A DNA stretch of 38,353 nt from Candidatus Propionivibrio aalborgensis (GTDB lineage Bacteria > Pseudomonadota > Gammaproteobacteria > Burkholderiales > Rhodocyclaceae): assembly GCF_900089945.1 (NCBI RefSeq), contig NZ_FLQY01000101.1:1-38353 (forward strand), given 5' to 3'. The notes beneath the pieces are model-generated. The model was given only the letters and a program-made list of their open reading frames with translations, was not told the DNA's origin and did no database searches. The position numbers and the translations under genes were made by a program. Shown piece after piece: positions 25,720-34,529 of the stretch. Each line of letters opens with the position of its first letter. Position 1 is the first letter of the stretch.

Positions 25720-26682
25720 ATGAGTTATAGACTCCCCCCGCTGAACTCACTGCGCGCCTTTGAAGCGGCCGCGCGTCACCTCAGTTTCAAGAAGGCCAGC
25801 GAAGAGCTTGCCGTGACGCCGACCGCGATCAGCCATCAGATTCGTGGTCTTGAGGACTATCTGGGCTTTGCTCTGTTTCATCGACTGACGCGAGCTCTGG
25901 ATCTGACAAATGAAGGCCGGGCAATGTTGCCGAAGGTACGCGAAGGTCTTGAATGCTTTGCGGAGTCCATCGAGAGCACACGACCTCGCGAGGCCGGTGG
26001 GCGTCTTCTGCTTTCAACGCCTCCCGCCTTTGCCTCGCGCTGGTTGATTCCTCATCTGCCCAAGTTCACTGCACGCCACCCGGAAATTGAATTGCATTTG
26101 AAATCTTCTCTGAAAACCATTGATCCTCCGGACGCAACAGTCGTTTCCGGTTTCGAGGCGATTGACGTGCGCGATGACGAATCAGTGCTGTCCGTTCGCT
26201 TCGGTCGCGGCCGTTATGCCGGCTGCCGGGTTGAGCGATTGTTTTCGCCGGCCTACACGGCAGTATGCAGTCCTCGACTGCTGACGGGAATGCGTCCGCT
26301 GAACGTACCCGCCGACCTGCGCTATCACGATCTTCTGCATGACGACACCATTCCGGAACAGATGGACCGACCGTCCTGGAGCGAGTGGCTCCAGCTCGCG
26401 GGTGTTGAAGGCCTCAATGACCATGACGGAACACATTTCAGTGACTCCAGCCTCGCATTGACCGCAGTTATCGATGGTCTTGGCATCGCATTGGCCTCCA
26501 AGCCGTTGGTTAGTGCCGAGGTGGCCGCGGGCCGCTTGGTGATCCCGTTCGATATTGTTGTCCGTCGACCTCAGGCATACTTTCTGGTTACGCCCGAAGC
26601 CGTTGCAGAGCGTCCCGTCATTCATGCTTTCAGCCAATGGCTGCTGGAAGAAGCGGCCAAGGTGCAAGAAGATCGGCCATGA
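25720..26682 (+). CDS. GcvA-like LysR-family transcriptional regulator
   Basis: A 320-residue LysR-type regulator. The N-terminal winged helix-turn-helix (about 5-65) begins LPPLNSLRAFEAAARHLSFK with recognition segment AVTPTAISHQIRGLEDYLG, typical of the GcvA subgroup. The periplasmic-binding-protein-like effector domain spans about 92-310. Its effector is unknown; members of this subgroup control glycine cleavage, beta-lactamase and many other genes. It is divergent from the 56-residue protein gene and converges on leuA, with a long inverted repeat between. No metabolic gene is divergent from it, so the small gene is the only obvious local target. Confidence 0.9.
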   Translation: MSYRLPPLNSLRAFEAAARHLSFKKASEELAVTPTAISHQIRGLEDYLGFALFHRLTRALDLTNEGRAMLPKVREGLECFAESIESTRPREAGGRLLLSTPPAFASRWLIPHLPKFTARHPEIELHLKSSLKTIDPPDATVVSGFEAIDVRDDESVLSVRFGRGRYAGCRVERLFSPAYTAVCSPRLLTGMRPLNVPADLRYHDLLHDDTIPEQMDRPSWSEWLQLAGVEGLNDHDGTHFSDSSLALTAVIDGLGIALASKPLVSAEVAAGRLVIPFDIVVRRPQAYFLVTPEAVAERPVIHAFSQWLLEEAAKVQEDRP

Positions 26683-26753
26683 GTTTCGTCGGTAATACTC
26701 ACACCGGGAACAGGTACTGTTTGCCGTCTTGCAAAAAGGCAAGCTGCTTCAAA

Positions 26754-26788
26754 GACTGCGTTCCGGGACGTAATCCTGGAACGCAGTC
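26754..26788. terminator. Long hairpin between convergent lysR-type gene and leuA
   Basis: GACTGCGTTCC (26754-26764) pairs exactly with GGAACGCAGTC (26778-26788), and GGGA/TCCT extends the stem inward with one G-T pair and a five-base loop. It lies between the ends of two convergent genes. There is no T-run on either side, so it may be a Rho-assisted end, an mRNA stabiliser or an intergenic repeat rather than a classical terminator. Confidence 0.5.
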
Positions 26789-26832
26789 ATCAGGGCAATC
26801 GCGCTGCGGCCGGGACGCTCGGCTGACGATGC

Positions 26833-28524
26833 TCAGGCAGCCTTCGCGTTCTTCCCTCCGGTAGCGAGGCGGTTGACCCCGCTCATCAGCGCCTTGATCG
26901 AAGCCGTGACGATGTTGGCGTCCAGGCCGACACCGTAACACTCGCGGTCGCCTCCGGTTTGCGTGACTTCCATGAAAGCACACGCTTTGGCATCGCCCCC
27001 TTCGCGGCTGCTGCCCATCGAGCGCTCTTCATAACTACGCACCTGCAACGCAATACCGAGTTTGCGCAAGGCATGGACGGCGGCATCAATCGGGCCGTTG
27101 CCTACACCCGTCAGTTCATGGGTTTCACCATTCATCTGCAGCGTGAGGCGTATTCCCTGCGCCGTGCCTTCTTCATAGAGATGATGCTTGACATAACGAA
27201 CGGGGTTAACGGTTTCAAGGTAAGTCTGCGAAAACAGCGCCCAGATTTTGGCTGCTTCCATCTCGCCACCATGCTGGTCGGTGTGGCGCTGAACCTCGGC
27301 CGAAAACTCGACCTGCAAGCGGCGCGGCATGACAACCCCGTATTCCGTTTCGAGCAGATAGGCGATGCCTCCCTTGCCCGACTGGCTATTGATGCGGATT
27401 ACCGAATCGTAGCTGCGTCCAACGTCGGCCGGGTCGATCGGCAGATAAGGCAAATCCCAACGCGCCTCAGTTCCCTTCGCTGAAAATCCCTTCTTGATCG
27501 CATCCTGGTGCGTTCCGGAGAACGCGGTGAATACAAGATCGCCGACATAGGGATGACGCGGATGGATCGGCAATTGCGTGCAATACTCGAAGTTGCGGGC
27601 AACAGCGTTGATATCCGAAAAATCGAGATTCGGCGCAATACCCTGGGTATAGAGATTGAGCGCCAGCGTGACGAGGTCGACGTTGCCGGTGCGCTCTCCG
27701 TTGCCGAAAAGGCAACCCTCGACACGATCGGCGCCTGCCATCAAGCCGAGCTCAGTGGCAGCCACGGCGGTGCCGCGGTCATTGTGCGGGTGAAGGCTGA
27801 TGAGGATGCTGTCGCGACGCGCAAGGTTGCGATGCATCCATTCGATCTGGTCAGCGTAGACGTTGGGCGTGGCTCTTTCCACCGTGGTCGGCAGATTGAG
27901 GATGATCTTGTTGTCCGGGGTGGCCCCCCAGGCGTCGGTAACCGCGTCGCATATCTCGAGCGCGAAGTCGAGCTCGGTGGCGGTAAATGTCTCTGGGCTG
28001 TATTCGAGCACCCATTCCGTCTCCGGATTCTGCTCGGCGAGCTGTTTGACGAGCTTGACGGCCGTTACGGCCATGGCCACCACCTCGGCTTTGCTCATGT
28101 TGAAGACGATTTCGCGGAACGGCTTCGAGGTGGCATTGTAAATGTGGACGATAGCGCGGCGAGCGCCTTTGAGCGACTCGAAGGTGCGGCGGATAAACTG
28201 TTCGCGAGCCGGGGCAAGCACCTCGATGGTCACGTCATCGGGAATATGCTTTTCCTCGATCAGCTTGCGAACGAAGTCGAAATCGGTCTGCGATGCCGAT
28301 GGGAACGCCACCTCGATTTCCTTGAAACCCACTTCGCATAGCGTCTTGAACATGCGCATTTTGCGTTCGGCGTTCATTGGCTCGAAGAGCGCCTGATTGC
28401 CGTCACGCAGGTCTGTGCTCATCCAGACCGGTGCCGTAGTGATGGTACGGCTCGGCCACTGGCGATCCTCAATATCGACCGGTGGAAAGGCGGTGTATTT
28501 GGTGGCGGGTTGTTTCAACATCAT
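26833..28524 (-). CDS. leuA: 2-isopropylmalate synthase LeuA (long type)
   Basis: A 563-residue enzyme that condenses acetyl-CoA with 2-oxoisovalerate, the first committed step of leucine synthesis, in the cytoplasm. The catalytic TIM barrel has the metal-binding start [14 protein letters not shown] (Arg40, Asp41) and [12 protein letters not shown] with the two metal-binding histidines, plus [15 protein letters not shown]. The C-terminal regulatory domain (about 425-550) carries the leucine feedback site ([15 protein letters not shown] and [14 protein letters not shown]). Length and sequence fit the type found in actinobacteria and many betaproteobacteria. GGGAG stands 6 bp before the ATG. 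It is divergent from an Lrp/AsnC-type regulator, a plausible controller. Confidence 0.96.
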   Translation of the reverse strand: MMLKQPATKYTAFPPVDIEDRQWPSRTITTAPVWMSTDLRDGNQALFEPMNAERKMRMFKTLCEVGFKEIEVAFPSASQTDFDFVRKLIEEKHIPDDVTIEVLAPAREQFIRRTFESLKGARRAIVHIYNATSKPFREIVFNMSKAEVVAMAVTAVKLVKQLAEQNPETEWVLEYSPETFTATELDFALEICDAVTDAWGATPDNKIILNLPTTVERATPNVYADQIEWMHRNLARRDSILISLHPHNDRGTAVAATELGLMAGADRVEGCLFGNGERTGNVDLVTLALNLYTQGIAPNLDFSDINAVARNFEYCTQLPIHPRHPYVGDLVFTAFSGTHQDAIKKGFSAKGTEARWDLPYLPIDPADVGRSYDSVIRINSQSGKGGIAYLLETEYGVVMPRRLQVEFSAEVQRHTDQHGGEMEAAKIWALFSQTYLETVNPVRYVKHHLYEEGTAQGIRLTLQMNGETHELTGVGNGPIDAAVHALRKLGIALQVRSYEERSMGSSREGGDAKACAFMEVTQTGGDRECYGVGLDANIVTASIKALMSGVNRLATGGKNAKAA

Positions 28525-28637
28525 TTCGTACTCCCAAGGTAGGCATGGAGGCCAGTTTCGATGGGGGAATGATACTCAATGAAGCGCAGCAGGTGCTTGC
28601 GTTATTTAAGCCGATCAGGCGCAAATGAAGCACAAAA

Positions 28638-28666
28638 TTGCGAATAAATATAAAAACGTGTAATTT
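28638..28666 (+). promoter_or_regulatory. Possible promoter of the Lrp/AsnC gene
   Basis: TTGCGA (28638-28643), a 17-bp AT-rich spacer and TAATTT (28661-28666) lie about 30 bp before the ATG at 28696. The -10 match is weak. The AT-rich tract (28643-28665) in otherwise GC-rich DNA suits an Lrp-type autoregulatory site shared with divergent leuA. Confidence 0.3.
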
Positions 28667-28695
28667 ACTGGCTCAATGGCAAAACATAGGGCAAT

Positions 28696-29160
28696 ATGAT
28701 GGAAATTGACCGCTTTGATCGGCAGATTTTGCAGATACTTCAGGTTGATGGACGTATCAGCAATCAGGACCTCGCCGACCGTATTGGACTTTCTCCGTCA
28801 CCATGTTTAAGGCGCGTACGGACCCTTGAGGACTCCGGTGTGATTACGGGCTATCGTGCCCTGCTCAATGCCAAGGCGCTCGGTTATTCATTGATGGCGC
28901 TGATCTACATCTCCATGGACAAGCACACCCCCGAGCGCTTCGAACACTTCGAGAAGGATATCAGCCAGATATCTGAGGTGCTCGAATGCCTGTTGGTTAC
29001 CGGTCAGGACGCGGATTACCAGATCAAGGTTGTCGTCAGGGATATGGACGCTTACCAGGAGCTCCTGCTCAATCGCATTACGCGCATACAGGGTGTGACC
29101 GGCGTGCATTCGAGTTTCGTGTTGCGCCGGGTAGTCGACAAGACTGCACTACCCGTGTGA
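28696..29160 (+). CDS. Lrp/AsnC-family transcriptional regulator
   Basis: A 154-residue regulator with an N-terminal helix-turn-helix (FDRQILQILQVDGRISNQDL, then LADRIGLSPSPCLRRVRTLE) and a C-terminal RAM/AsnC ligand domain containing GVTGVHSSFVLRRV. Such proteins form octamers around DNA and sense amino acids, often leucine. It is divergent from leuA with 171 bp between them, so local control of leucine synthesis is likely. Two ATGs (28696, 28699) are possible; TAGGG is better spaced for the second. It is about the normal family length. Confidence 0.92.
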   Translation: MMEIDRFDRQILQILQVDGRISNQDLADRIGLSPSPCLRRVRTLEDSGVITGYRALLNAKALGYSLMALIYISMDKHTPERFEHFEKDISQISEVLECLLVTGQDADYQIKVVVRDMDAYQELLLNRITRIQGVTGVHSSFVLRRVVDKTALPV

Positions 29161-29218
29161 TCGGTTTTGGCGGAGGTGTTCCCGTATGTTCGAGTTCCGG
29201 AGGGAGTAACGGCCTTGC

Positions 29219-29884
29219 TCAGTCGGTTGCTGTGGCTAGGTCGTCCAACCGTCGATGTAGCAGAACCGCTGGCGCTTCAACGCGTTGGCATTGCCGCAAC
29301 TCGCCGATCTGGCGGAAACCCAGCGTACGCTGATAGTAACGGGCATGGCGCGGATTCACTTCGATCACGGCATCGCTGGCCGCGAACATGTCCTTTCCGT
29401 AGTTCCGGGCAACCTGAAACAAAGCGGTCAGCAAGCCCTGCGAGCTGAAATCCGGATCAACAGCCAACCTAGTAACTTCACATACTACCCGGCCAGGTCG
29501 TCGCAAGCTGGCAAGCTCCGGTCCGTAAAGCGAATCCGCCAGCAAGCCATCCGGCGAATCACGACCAAGGGTAAGGGTTGCCACCACTTCGTCGTACTGC
29601 CAAGCGGCAAGAGTTACCCGGTTCGGGTCGTCCGGCCGGAGCCCGACCGCTTCGGTGCTATAACCGCGCCAAGTGTACATTTGCTGTACCAGCATGCTGG
29701 CCATGCCATGCTGGTGTGGGGTTCGTACCGGGCGAATGTTGTAACCACGGCTACGCGGCAGGAGCCCCCAAAGTGGCCGAAGTGACGGGAGCAGTTGATA
29801 GCCCCCATCGAACGGACGCGAAGTCAGCCCATCCAAAGAGAAAGCCATTTCTGGATACAGACTGGCGTTGATGGCGGTTTGCAT
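29219..29884 (-). CDS. FeeM-like N-acyl amino acid synthase / GNAT acyltransferase
   Basis: A 221-residue protein with the GNAT fold of N-acyl amino acid synthases (FeeM) and related autoinducer-synthase-like acyltransferases. Landmarks are MLVQQMYTWRGYSTEAVGL, VTLAAWQYDEVVATLTLGRD, CEVTRLAVDPDF and the late EVNPRHARYYQRTLGFRQ. FeeM makes long-chain N-acyl tyrosines from acyl-ACP; similar proteins occur near exosortase/PEP-CTERM loci. The substrate here is unknown. It lies 32 bp after the bactofilin gene on the same strand, so it probably shares the sigma54 promoter at 30580-30595 and the GlrR-like control. The ribosome site is weak, suggesting coupling to bactofilin translation. Confidence 0.75.
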   Translation of the reverse strand: MQTAINASLYPEMAFSLDGLTSRPFDGGYQLLPSLRPLWGLLPRSRGYNIRPVRTPHQHGMASMLVQQMYTWRGYSTEAVGLRPDDPNRVTLAAWQYDEVVATLTLGRDSPDGLLADSLYGPELASLRRPGRVVCEVTRLAVDPDFSSQGLLTALFQVARNYGKDMFAASDAVIEVNPRHARYYQRTLGFRQIGELRQCQRVEAPAVLLHRRLDDLATATD

Positions 29885-29916
29885 GTGGTAATTCCGTTCG
29901 GGTTATTCAATAGTCC

Positions 29917-30537
29917 TCAACCTGCCGCCGCGTTGAGAGCGACGTAGGGTTCAATCGCAGGCTTGGACTGGGTGGCTGCCTTTCCGGAAATAACATTGAT
30001 TTCCCCACAGAGTTCGCCACCCTCGTCGACAACCAGCTTGCCAAAGCGAATAGTTCCGCTGACCCGCCCTGTCGAATGAATGATCAATTGGGAACGAGCC
30101 GTCAGTTCGCCTTCGAATGTGCCATGAATCTCGGCGATATCGATACTGACCGTACCGGCGAAAGAGCCGTTCTCGGCGATCCGGATGACGCGGCTATCCA
30201 TGGTTGCTTCCACCCTTCCTTCAACGACCAAGGTGTCGCAGTCCAGAATTTCCGCCCCCTTGAGTTTGACGTCGGGACCCACGATCAATCGAGCGCCCAT
30301 AACATTATCTGTTGTGGATGATGATTCTCTGGGTGTGGTGGCGACAGCGGGGGCAGGGGCGTTCGCGGCTGTCGGCGACTGGGTCGCCGCAGGTTTTTCG
30401 GCGGTCTCTTTTTCGACAACTGCGTTCTTGTCGGGAGTTGCTCTTGAGTTCTGCGAGCTGTAACCGAGTACGGGTTGGGAATCACGACGGGTGATGGGCT
30501 CGTTACGGCCAAAGACACTGGGTTTGTTGAACATCAT
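29917..30537 (-). CDS. Bactofilin family cytoskeletal protein
   Basis: A 206-residue polymer-forming protein (bactofilin, DUF583). The core beta-helix spans about residues 80-190, starting MGARLIVGPDVKLKGAEI and showing the repeated hydrophobic-glycine pattern VEGRVEATMDSRVIRI, GTFEGELTARSQLII, GRVSGTIRFGKLVV. A long Ala/Pro/Ser/Thr-rich disordered N-terminus (about 1-79) and a short C-terminal tail flank it, as usual. Bactofilins make nucleotide-free filaments that localise cell-wall enzymes or polysaccharide machinery. AAGGA precedes the ATG at 30537. A sigma54-type promoter and two GlrR-type sites lie upstream, so expression is probably driven by the adjacent two-component operon. Confidence 0.92.
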   Translation of the reverse strand: MMFNKPSVFGRNEPITRRDSQPVLGYSSQNSRATPDKNAVVEKETAEKPAATQSPTAANAPAPAVATTPRESSSTTDNVMGARLIVGPDVKLKGAEILDCDTLVVEGRVEATMDSRVIRIAENGSFAGTVSIDIAEIHGTFEGELTARSQLIIHSTGRVSGTIRFGKLVVDEGGELCGEINVISGKAATQSKPAIEPYVALNAAAG

Positions 30538-30579
30538 TTTTCCTTCTCGCTGGTGTGAAATCCTCGATTGGAGGACCGT

Positions 30580-30595
30580 AGCGAGATATGTGCCA
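30580..30595 (-). promoter_or_regulatory. Sigma54 (-24/-12) promoter of bactofilin
   Basis: Read on the minus strand, TGGCAC (30595-30590), five bases, then TCGCT (30584-30580). The consensus is TGGCAC-N5-TTGC(A/T), so only one -12 base differs and the essential GG and GC are correctly spaced. Transcription would begin near 30569, about 32 bp before the bactofilin ATG. Confidence 0.7.
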
Positions 30596-30669
30596 GATTT
30601 TTATAACTCATATAAAACAATAAGATACAATGATTCATTAAATTATAGCGTTAGATTCTACTCCGAACT

Positions 30670-30687
30670 TGTCGGGGAATGGCGACA
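30670..30687. promoter_or_regulatory. GlrR-type enhancer site 1 (TGTC-N10-GACA)
   Basis: TGTC at 30670-30673 and GACA at 30684-30687 with exactly ten bases between, matching the enhancer consensus known for enterobacterial GlrR/QseF. It is centred about 110 bp upstream of the predicted bactofilin transcription start. Confidence 0.6.
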
Positions 30688-30735
30688 AATGTGCCGATCA
30701 ATTTGCGAAACGTCTGCATGCACAGCAACTTGCGT

Positions 30736-30753
30736 TGTCGCCAAACAGCGACA
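30736..30753. promoter_or_regulatory. GlrR-type enhancer site 2 (TGTC-N10-GACA)
   Basis: TGTC at 30736-30739 and GACA at 30750-30753, again exactly ten bases apart, inside a longer perfect inverted repeat with 11-bp arms (30731-30741 and 30748-30758). It is centred about 175 bp upstream of the predicted start, a normal distance for a sigma54 activator, and 66 bp from site 1. Confidence 0.65.
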
Positions 30754-31016
30754 ACGCATCTAACTACATGATTAAAAGCGACAAATATTTCTGCGAATGA
30801 CTTGATTCAGGCTTTCGGCTTGTCTATTTGTCCGGCAAAATGTGAGAAAGGTGGTTTAAACTGCCCGCCAATCATGTCGACAATCAGAATCGCCGTTATT
30901 CCCGTGCGTGCGGGGAACCAGAAGTGTTCGACTGGATTCCGGGTCGGGCATGGAAAAACGAACCCGGTCAATCGTTCTCGCAATGACTTTGTTCGCTTTG
31001 TCCCGACAGGGCAAAT

Positions 31017-32441
31017 ATGATACGAATTTCGTTCCGCCAGAGCATGCTGTCTGGATTCCTGTTAATTACATTGCTGCTCAGCTGGGCTGCGGTGCGAAAC
31101 TGGCTTGAGCTCGAACGCTTTGTCGAACAGAGCCGGCGAGGCAGCGAACTGGCGCTTCAACTTAGTGCCTCGATACGCGAACTCGCGGAGCGGACAGTCG
31201 ATCTTGAACGCAGTTCGCGTCAGTTCATTGTCCTGAACGATTCAGCATTGCTTGGGCGTTTCGATGAGAATGTGGCCCACTCCCTCGTTGTTGTGGAGCG
31301 TTTGGAGTCGACCCCGGGCAGGCCTTTGGGCGAACTCCCCAGAGTCTGGCGTCAGGCGGTCGAACAGCTCAGTCAGAGCCTTCATCAATCAACACCTCAG
31401 CCTGAGCTGGTCCCAGAAGTTGTATCCGTTCTGAACAGGCTTTCGGAGCTGAACGATGAATTGGGACTCAATGCCCGGCGGTGGATCGACGAACGGCATG
31501 CGACGATGCTGGTTGAACTGGAACAGAGCCGCCAGCATCTCACCCGTCTTGTGGCGGCGGCCGTAGCCGGAGCTTTTCTGGTTGCACTGGCGATGAGTTG
31601 GTGGCTTGCCCGACCCGTGGGCCGTCTCGAACGGTCGATCGAGCGTTTGGGCGAGAGCCGATTTGACGAGCCCGTGATGGTTAACGGACCGGATGACCTG
31701 AGGCGAGTGGGGCGCCGCCTGGACTGGCTGAGATTGCGTTTGAGTGATCTTGAATCGGGCCGAGAGCGGACTCTGCGCCACGTCTCGCATGAGTTGAAAA
31801 CGCCACTGACGGCATTGCGCGAAGGCATCGCCCTGTTGCAGGAAGAGGTGGTCGGGCCTCTTGAAGGATCTCAGAAGGAAGTCGTGGATATCCTGCAGGA
31901 CAACGTAATAACGCTTCAGAGAGATATTGAAAGCCTGTTGCGGCTCAATGCCGTTTCCTTTGAGGCGCGTCGCTTATGCTATCGACCGCTGGCTCTTAGG
32001 AAACTGCTGGAGGACGTTGTTCGGGGTCGGGAATTGCAAATTCAGTCGCGCCATCTGAGCGTGCACTGCGAAGCTCCGGCAATAACGCGACAACTCGATG
32101 GTGAGAAATTGCAGGTGGCTCTCGATAATCTTCTCTCGAATGCGATCGATTTCAGTCCTGAAGGAGGTGCTATCCGCCTGGAGGCGGTGCAGACGGACAA
32201 CGGCATTAGCATCGCTTGCATTGACAAAGGGCCGGGCATTGCGGCCGAGGATGCCGAGCGCATCTTTGAGCCATTTGTTCAGGGCGCACGCCCCTCGCCT
32301 GTGCCGCGGAAGGGCAGCGGCGTGGGCTTGTCTATCGTCCGCGAACTGATGACGGCCATGGGCGGGCGGGTGCTGCTGGCGCCCTGCAGCGGTGACGCAG
32401 CCGGAGCAAATTTTCAGATTGAGGTGCCCTGTGAACGGTAG
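31017..32441 (+). CDS. GlrK/QseE-like sensor histidine kinase
   Basis: A 474-residue inner-membrane kinase. A first membrane span (about 9-26), a periplasmic helical sensor region of about 150 residues and a second span (about 177-198) are followed by a HAMP domain (about 199-250), the dimerisation helix with phospho-acceptor His258 (RHVSHELKTPLTAL), and the ATPase domain with NLLSNAIDFSPEGG, DKGPGIAAEDAERIFEPF and GSGVGLSIVREL. AGGG precedes the ATG. The following lipoprotein and sigma54 activator reproduce the glrK-qseG-glrR (qseEGF) order of enterobacteria, where the system answers envelope stress and signals. It should phosphorylate Asp64 of the regulator at 33023. Confidence 0.93.
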   Translation: MIRISFRQSMLSGFLLITLLLSWAAVRNWLELERFVEQSRRGSELALQLSASIRELAERTVDLERSSRQFIVLNDSALLGRFDENVAHSLVVVERLESTPGRPLGELPRVWRQAVEQLSQSLHQSTPQPELVPEVVSVLNRLSELNDELGLNARRWIDERHATMLVELEQSRQHLTRLVAAAVAGAFLVALAMSWWLARPVGRLERSIERLGESRFDEPVMVNGPDDLRRVGRRLDWLRLRLSDLESGRERTLRHVSHELKTPLTALREGIALLQEEVVGPLEGSQKEVVDILQDNVITLQRDIESLLRLNAVSFEARRLCYRPLALRKLLEDVVRGRELQIQSRHLSVHCEAPAITRQLDGEKLQVALDNLLSNAIDFSPEGGAIRLEAVQTDNGISIACIDKGPGIAAEDAERIFEPFVQGARPSPVPRKGSGVGLSIVRELMTAMGGRVLLAPCSGDAAGANFQIEVPCER

Positions 32442-32459
32442 CTTTAAAAAGGTGAATCC

Positions 32460-33026
32460 ATGAAGGCCTGTCGATTGAGCGTGGGATTTCCGGTGTTTGT
32501 GCTGCTTGCCTCCACCCTGCTTGCCGGCTGCGTCACGCCTCCGGTACCGGTGGACGAAAAGCACGCCAAGCACGCCAAGTACGCCACTGTTGACGAGTCG
32601 GCGATGCTGCCGCTGCTGGGTTATTTCCAACTGCTTCAACGTATGTCGCCGCAGGAGTTGGCGCGTGAGCGGATTGTTCTCGCGGCTATGCCGCAGACCC
32701 CGGTAACCCTTGTCCGTATGGCGGCACTGTTGGGGCAACCACGTGCGCCGATGGACCTCTCTCGGGCACTTGGCTTGCTGGAAAGCGTACTCAAATCCAC
32801 GGAGCCTGTGGCGGTCAGTTTGCTTCCTCTGGCCCGGACAATGACGGTTCAGTATCAGGAGCGATTGAAACTTGAGCAGCAGAACGAAAAACTTCTTCAG
32901 CAGTTGAAGGAAAGCCAACGCCGTAGCGGCGAGCTCCAGGAGAAGCTGGATGCCCTGGCCGATATCGAACGCTCGCTTCCAGCGCGCCCGACAGCGGGCG
33001 ATACCCTTCCCGGAGCAACGCGATGA
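32460..33026 (+). CDS. QseG-like outer-envelope lipoprotein
   Basis: A 188-residue lipoprotein with a signal peptide and lipobox LLAGC giving Cys24, followed by VT, so no Asp+2 inner-membrane retention signal. A HAK repeat (HAKHAKYA) follows the lipidation site. The C-terminal part (about 135-185) is a heptad-rich coiled coil (LEQQNEKLLQQLKESQRRSG). Its place between kinase and sigma54 activator matches QseG/YfhG, which binds and modulates the kinase from the periplasm. Sequence alone gives only modest similarity, so the assignment rests mainly on position, size and lipobox. It is translationally coupled to the regulator by an ATGA overlap. Confidence 0.82.
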   Translation: MKACRLSVGFPVFVLLASTLLAGCVTPPVPVDEKHAKHAKYATVDESAMLPLLGYFQLLQRMSPQELARERIVLAAMPQTPVTLVRMAALLGQPRAPMDLSRALGLLESVLKSTEPVAVSLLPLARTMTVQYQERLKLEQQNEKLLQQLKESQRRSGELQEKLDALADIERSLPARPTAGDTLPGATR

Positions 33027-34429
33027 ATCCCGTGTCGAAACCTGTAGCCAAGTCCGGCTCCGCCCACATCCTGGTCATTGACGACGACCAGGACTTACTT
33101 CGGCTCCTCTCGATGCGCGTACATGCCTGGGGATACCGTGTATCTACGGCAGTCTCTGCCGAGGAAGGCCTGGCGCGGATCGCCGTCGAGCCGCCGCAAC
33201 TGGTGCTCAGCGATATTCGCCTGCCGGGCAAGGATGGGCTAGCCCTGTTTGACGAGATTCGGTCTACCCGGCCTACGCTGCCGGTCATCCTGCTGACCGC
33301 CCACGGAACGATTCCCGACGCAGTGCAGGCAATGTCGCGGGGAGTTTTCGGCTATCTGACCAAGCCTTTCGACAGCAAGGTGCTGCACGAGAAGATTCAG
33401 CAGGCCCTGCAGCTCTCCCAGGTCAGTGCCGGCCAGGAGACGGGCAATGGCGAGACCTGGCGCGAGGGTATTGTCTTCCGTAGCAGCCGCATGGCCGAAT
33501 TGATGGAAGAAGCCCGTGTGGTGGCTGCTTCGGATGCCAGCGTTCTCATCAGAGGTGAGAGCGGAACGGGCAAGGAAGTCCTAGCGCGGGCCATCCACCG
33601 GGCCAGCCCGCGCGCCAAGGCGCCCTTCGTGGCTATCAACTGCAGTGCGATTCCGGAGCAGCTTCTGGAGTCCGAATTGTTCGGCCACGTCCGGGGTGCA
33701 TTTACCGGCGCTGCCAGCAATCACGTTGGTCTGTTTCAGGCCGCCGACGGCGGGACCTTGTTCCTTGACGAAATCGGCGATATGCCACTGGCGCTGCAGG
33801 TCAAGTTGCTGCGAGTGCTGCAGGATCGGGCAGTGCGGGCGGTAGGATCAACCCGCTCGGAGCCCGTGGACGTTCGGGTTCTTTCCGCTACCCACCGTGA
33901 CCTGGAAGCTGCCATGTCGGAAGGACTTTTCCGCGAGGATTTATACTATCGCTTGGACGTCGTTACCATGGTGCTGCCGTGTCTGGACGACCGGCGCGAG
34001 GACATTCCGCTTCTGGCGGCTTACTTCGTCCAGCAGCTGGTCAAGAAATATGATAAGGGTATTACCGGAATTGCACCGGAAGCCCTTGAAGTACTGGCAA
34101 GTGCGTCCTGGCCAGGCAATGTCCGGCAGCTCTACAATGTGGTGGAACAGTCCTGTGCCCTGGCGACTACGCCGCTCATCACCCTGACCCTTGTCCAGCG
34201 TGCCCTGCGGGTGCCGACCATGGAGGCGCTGTCCTACGCCGATGCCAAGCAGCGCTTTGAACGCAACTATCTGGTGCAACTCCTCAAACTGACCGATGGG
34301 AGCGTGGCGGACGCTGCTCGAATCGCCGATCGCAATCGAACCGAGTTCTACAGGCTTCTGCAGAAACACGAACTCACACCGGACATGTTTCGAGGCGCTT
34401 CCGGCAACGCCGGGGTGGCTGACCGGTAG
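33023..34429 (+). CDS. GlrR/QseF-like sigma54-dependent response regulator
   Basis: A 468-residue NtrC-family activator. The receiver has acidic residues IDDD (19-22), phospho-acceptor Asp64 ([11 protein letters not shown]), Thr in LLTAHG and Lys in LTKPF. The AAA+ domain carries Walker A GESGTGKE (178-185), the sigma54-contacting loop GAFTGA (225-230) and Walker B GTLFLDE (244-250), followed by the arginine-finger region. The C-terminal Fis-type helix-turn-helix is near [22 protein letters not shown] in outline. An intact GAFTGA means it should open sigma54 promoters. Two TGTC-N10-GACA sites and a -24/-12 promoter lie 2-3 kb away before bactofilin, making that the predicted target. Confidence 0.95.
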   Translation: MNPVSKPVAKSGSAHILVIDDDQDLLRLLSMRVHAWGYRVSTAVSAEEGLARIAVEPPQLVLSDIRLPGKDGLALFDEIRSTRPTLPVILLTAHGTIPDAVQAMSRGVFGYLTKPFDSKVLHEKIQQALQLSQVSAGQETGNGETWREGIVFRSSRMAELMEEARVVAASDASVLIRGESGTGKEVLARAIHRASPRAKAPFVAINCSAIPEQLLESELFGHVRGAFTGAASNHVGLFQAADGGTLFLDEIGDMPLALQVKLLRVLQDRAVRAVGSTRSEPVDVRVLSATHRDLEAAMSEGLFREDLYYRLDVVTMVLPCLDDRREDIPLLAAYFVQQLVKKYDKGITGIAPEALEVLASASWPGNVRQLYNVVEQSCALATTPLITLTLVQRALRVPTMEALSYADAKQRFERNYLVQLLKLTDGSVADAARIADRNRTEFYRLLQKHELTPDMFRGASGNAGVADR

Positions 34430-34529
34430 TCAAGAGCGGTTATTAATCAGGCCGTTGCGGAGGCTGCTCAAAGCGGTAGCTAGCGCTGGAGCGAGTCACA
34501 GTTGCGGCAACAGGCCTGTCGGCGCAGGA

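Larger units (their letters stand above)
30538..31016. other. 479-bp divergent regulatory region, bactofilin / GlrK-like operon
   Basis: No gene is seen here. Toward bactofilin it contains a -24/-12 element (30580-30595), an AT-rich stretch (30597-30660) that could bend, and two TGTC-N10-GACA sites (30670-30687, 30736-30753), the second inside an 11-bp stem. The part next to the kinase gene (30760-31016) has scattered TGTC and GACA halves but no second N10 pair and no clear promoter for the plus strand. Confidence 0.6.

Noticed and set aside
30866-30890. TGTCGACA near 30875 as a third GlrR site
   Set aside because: The two halves are adjacent without the ten-base spacing of the consensus.
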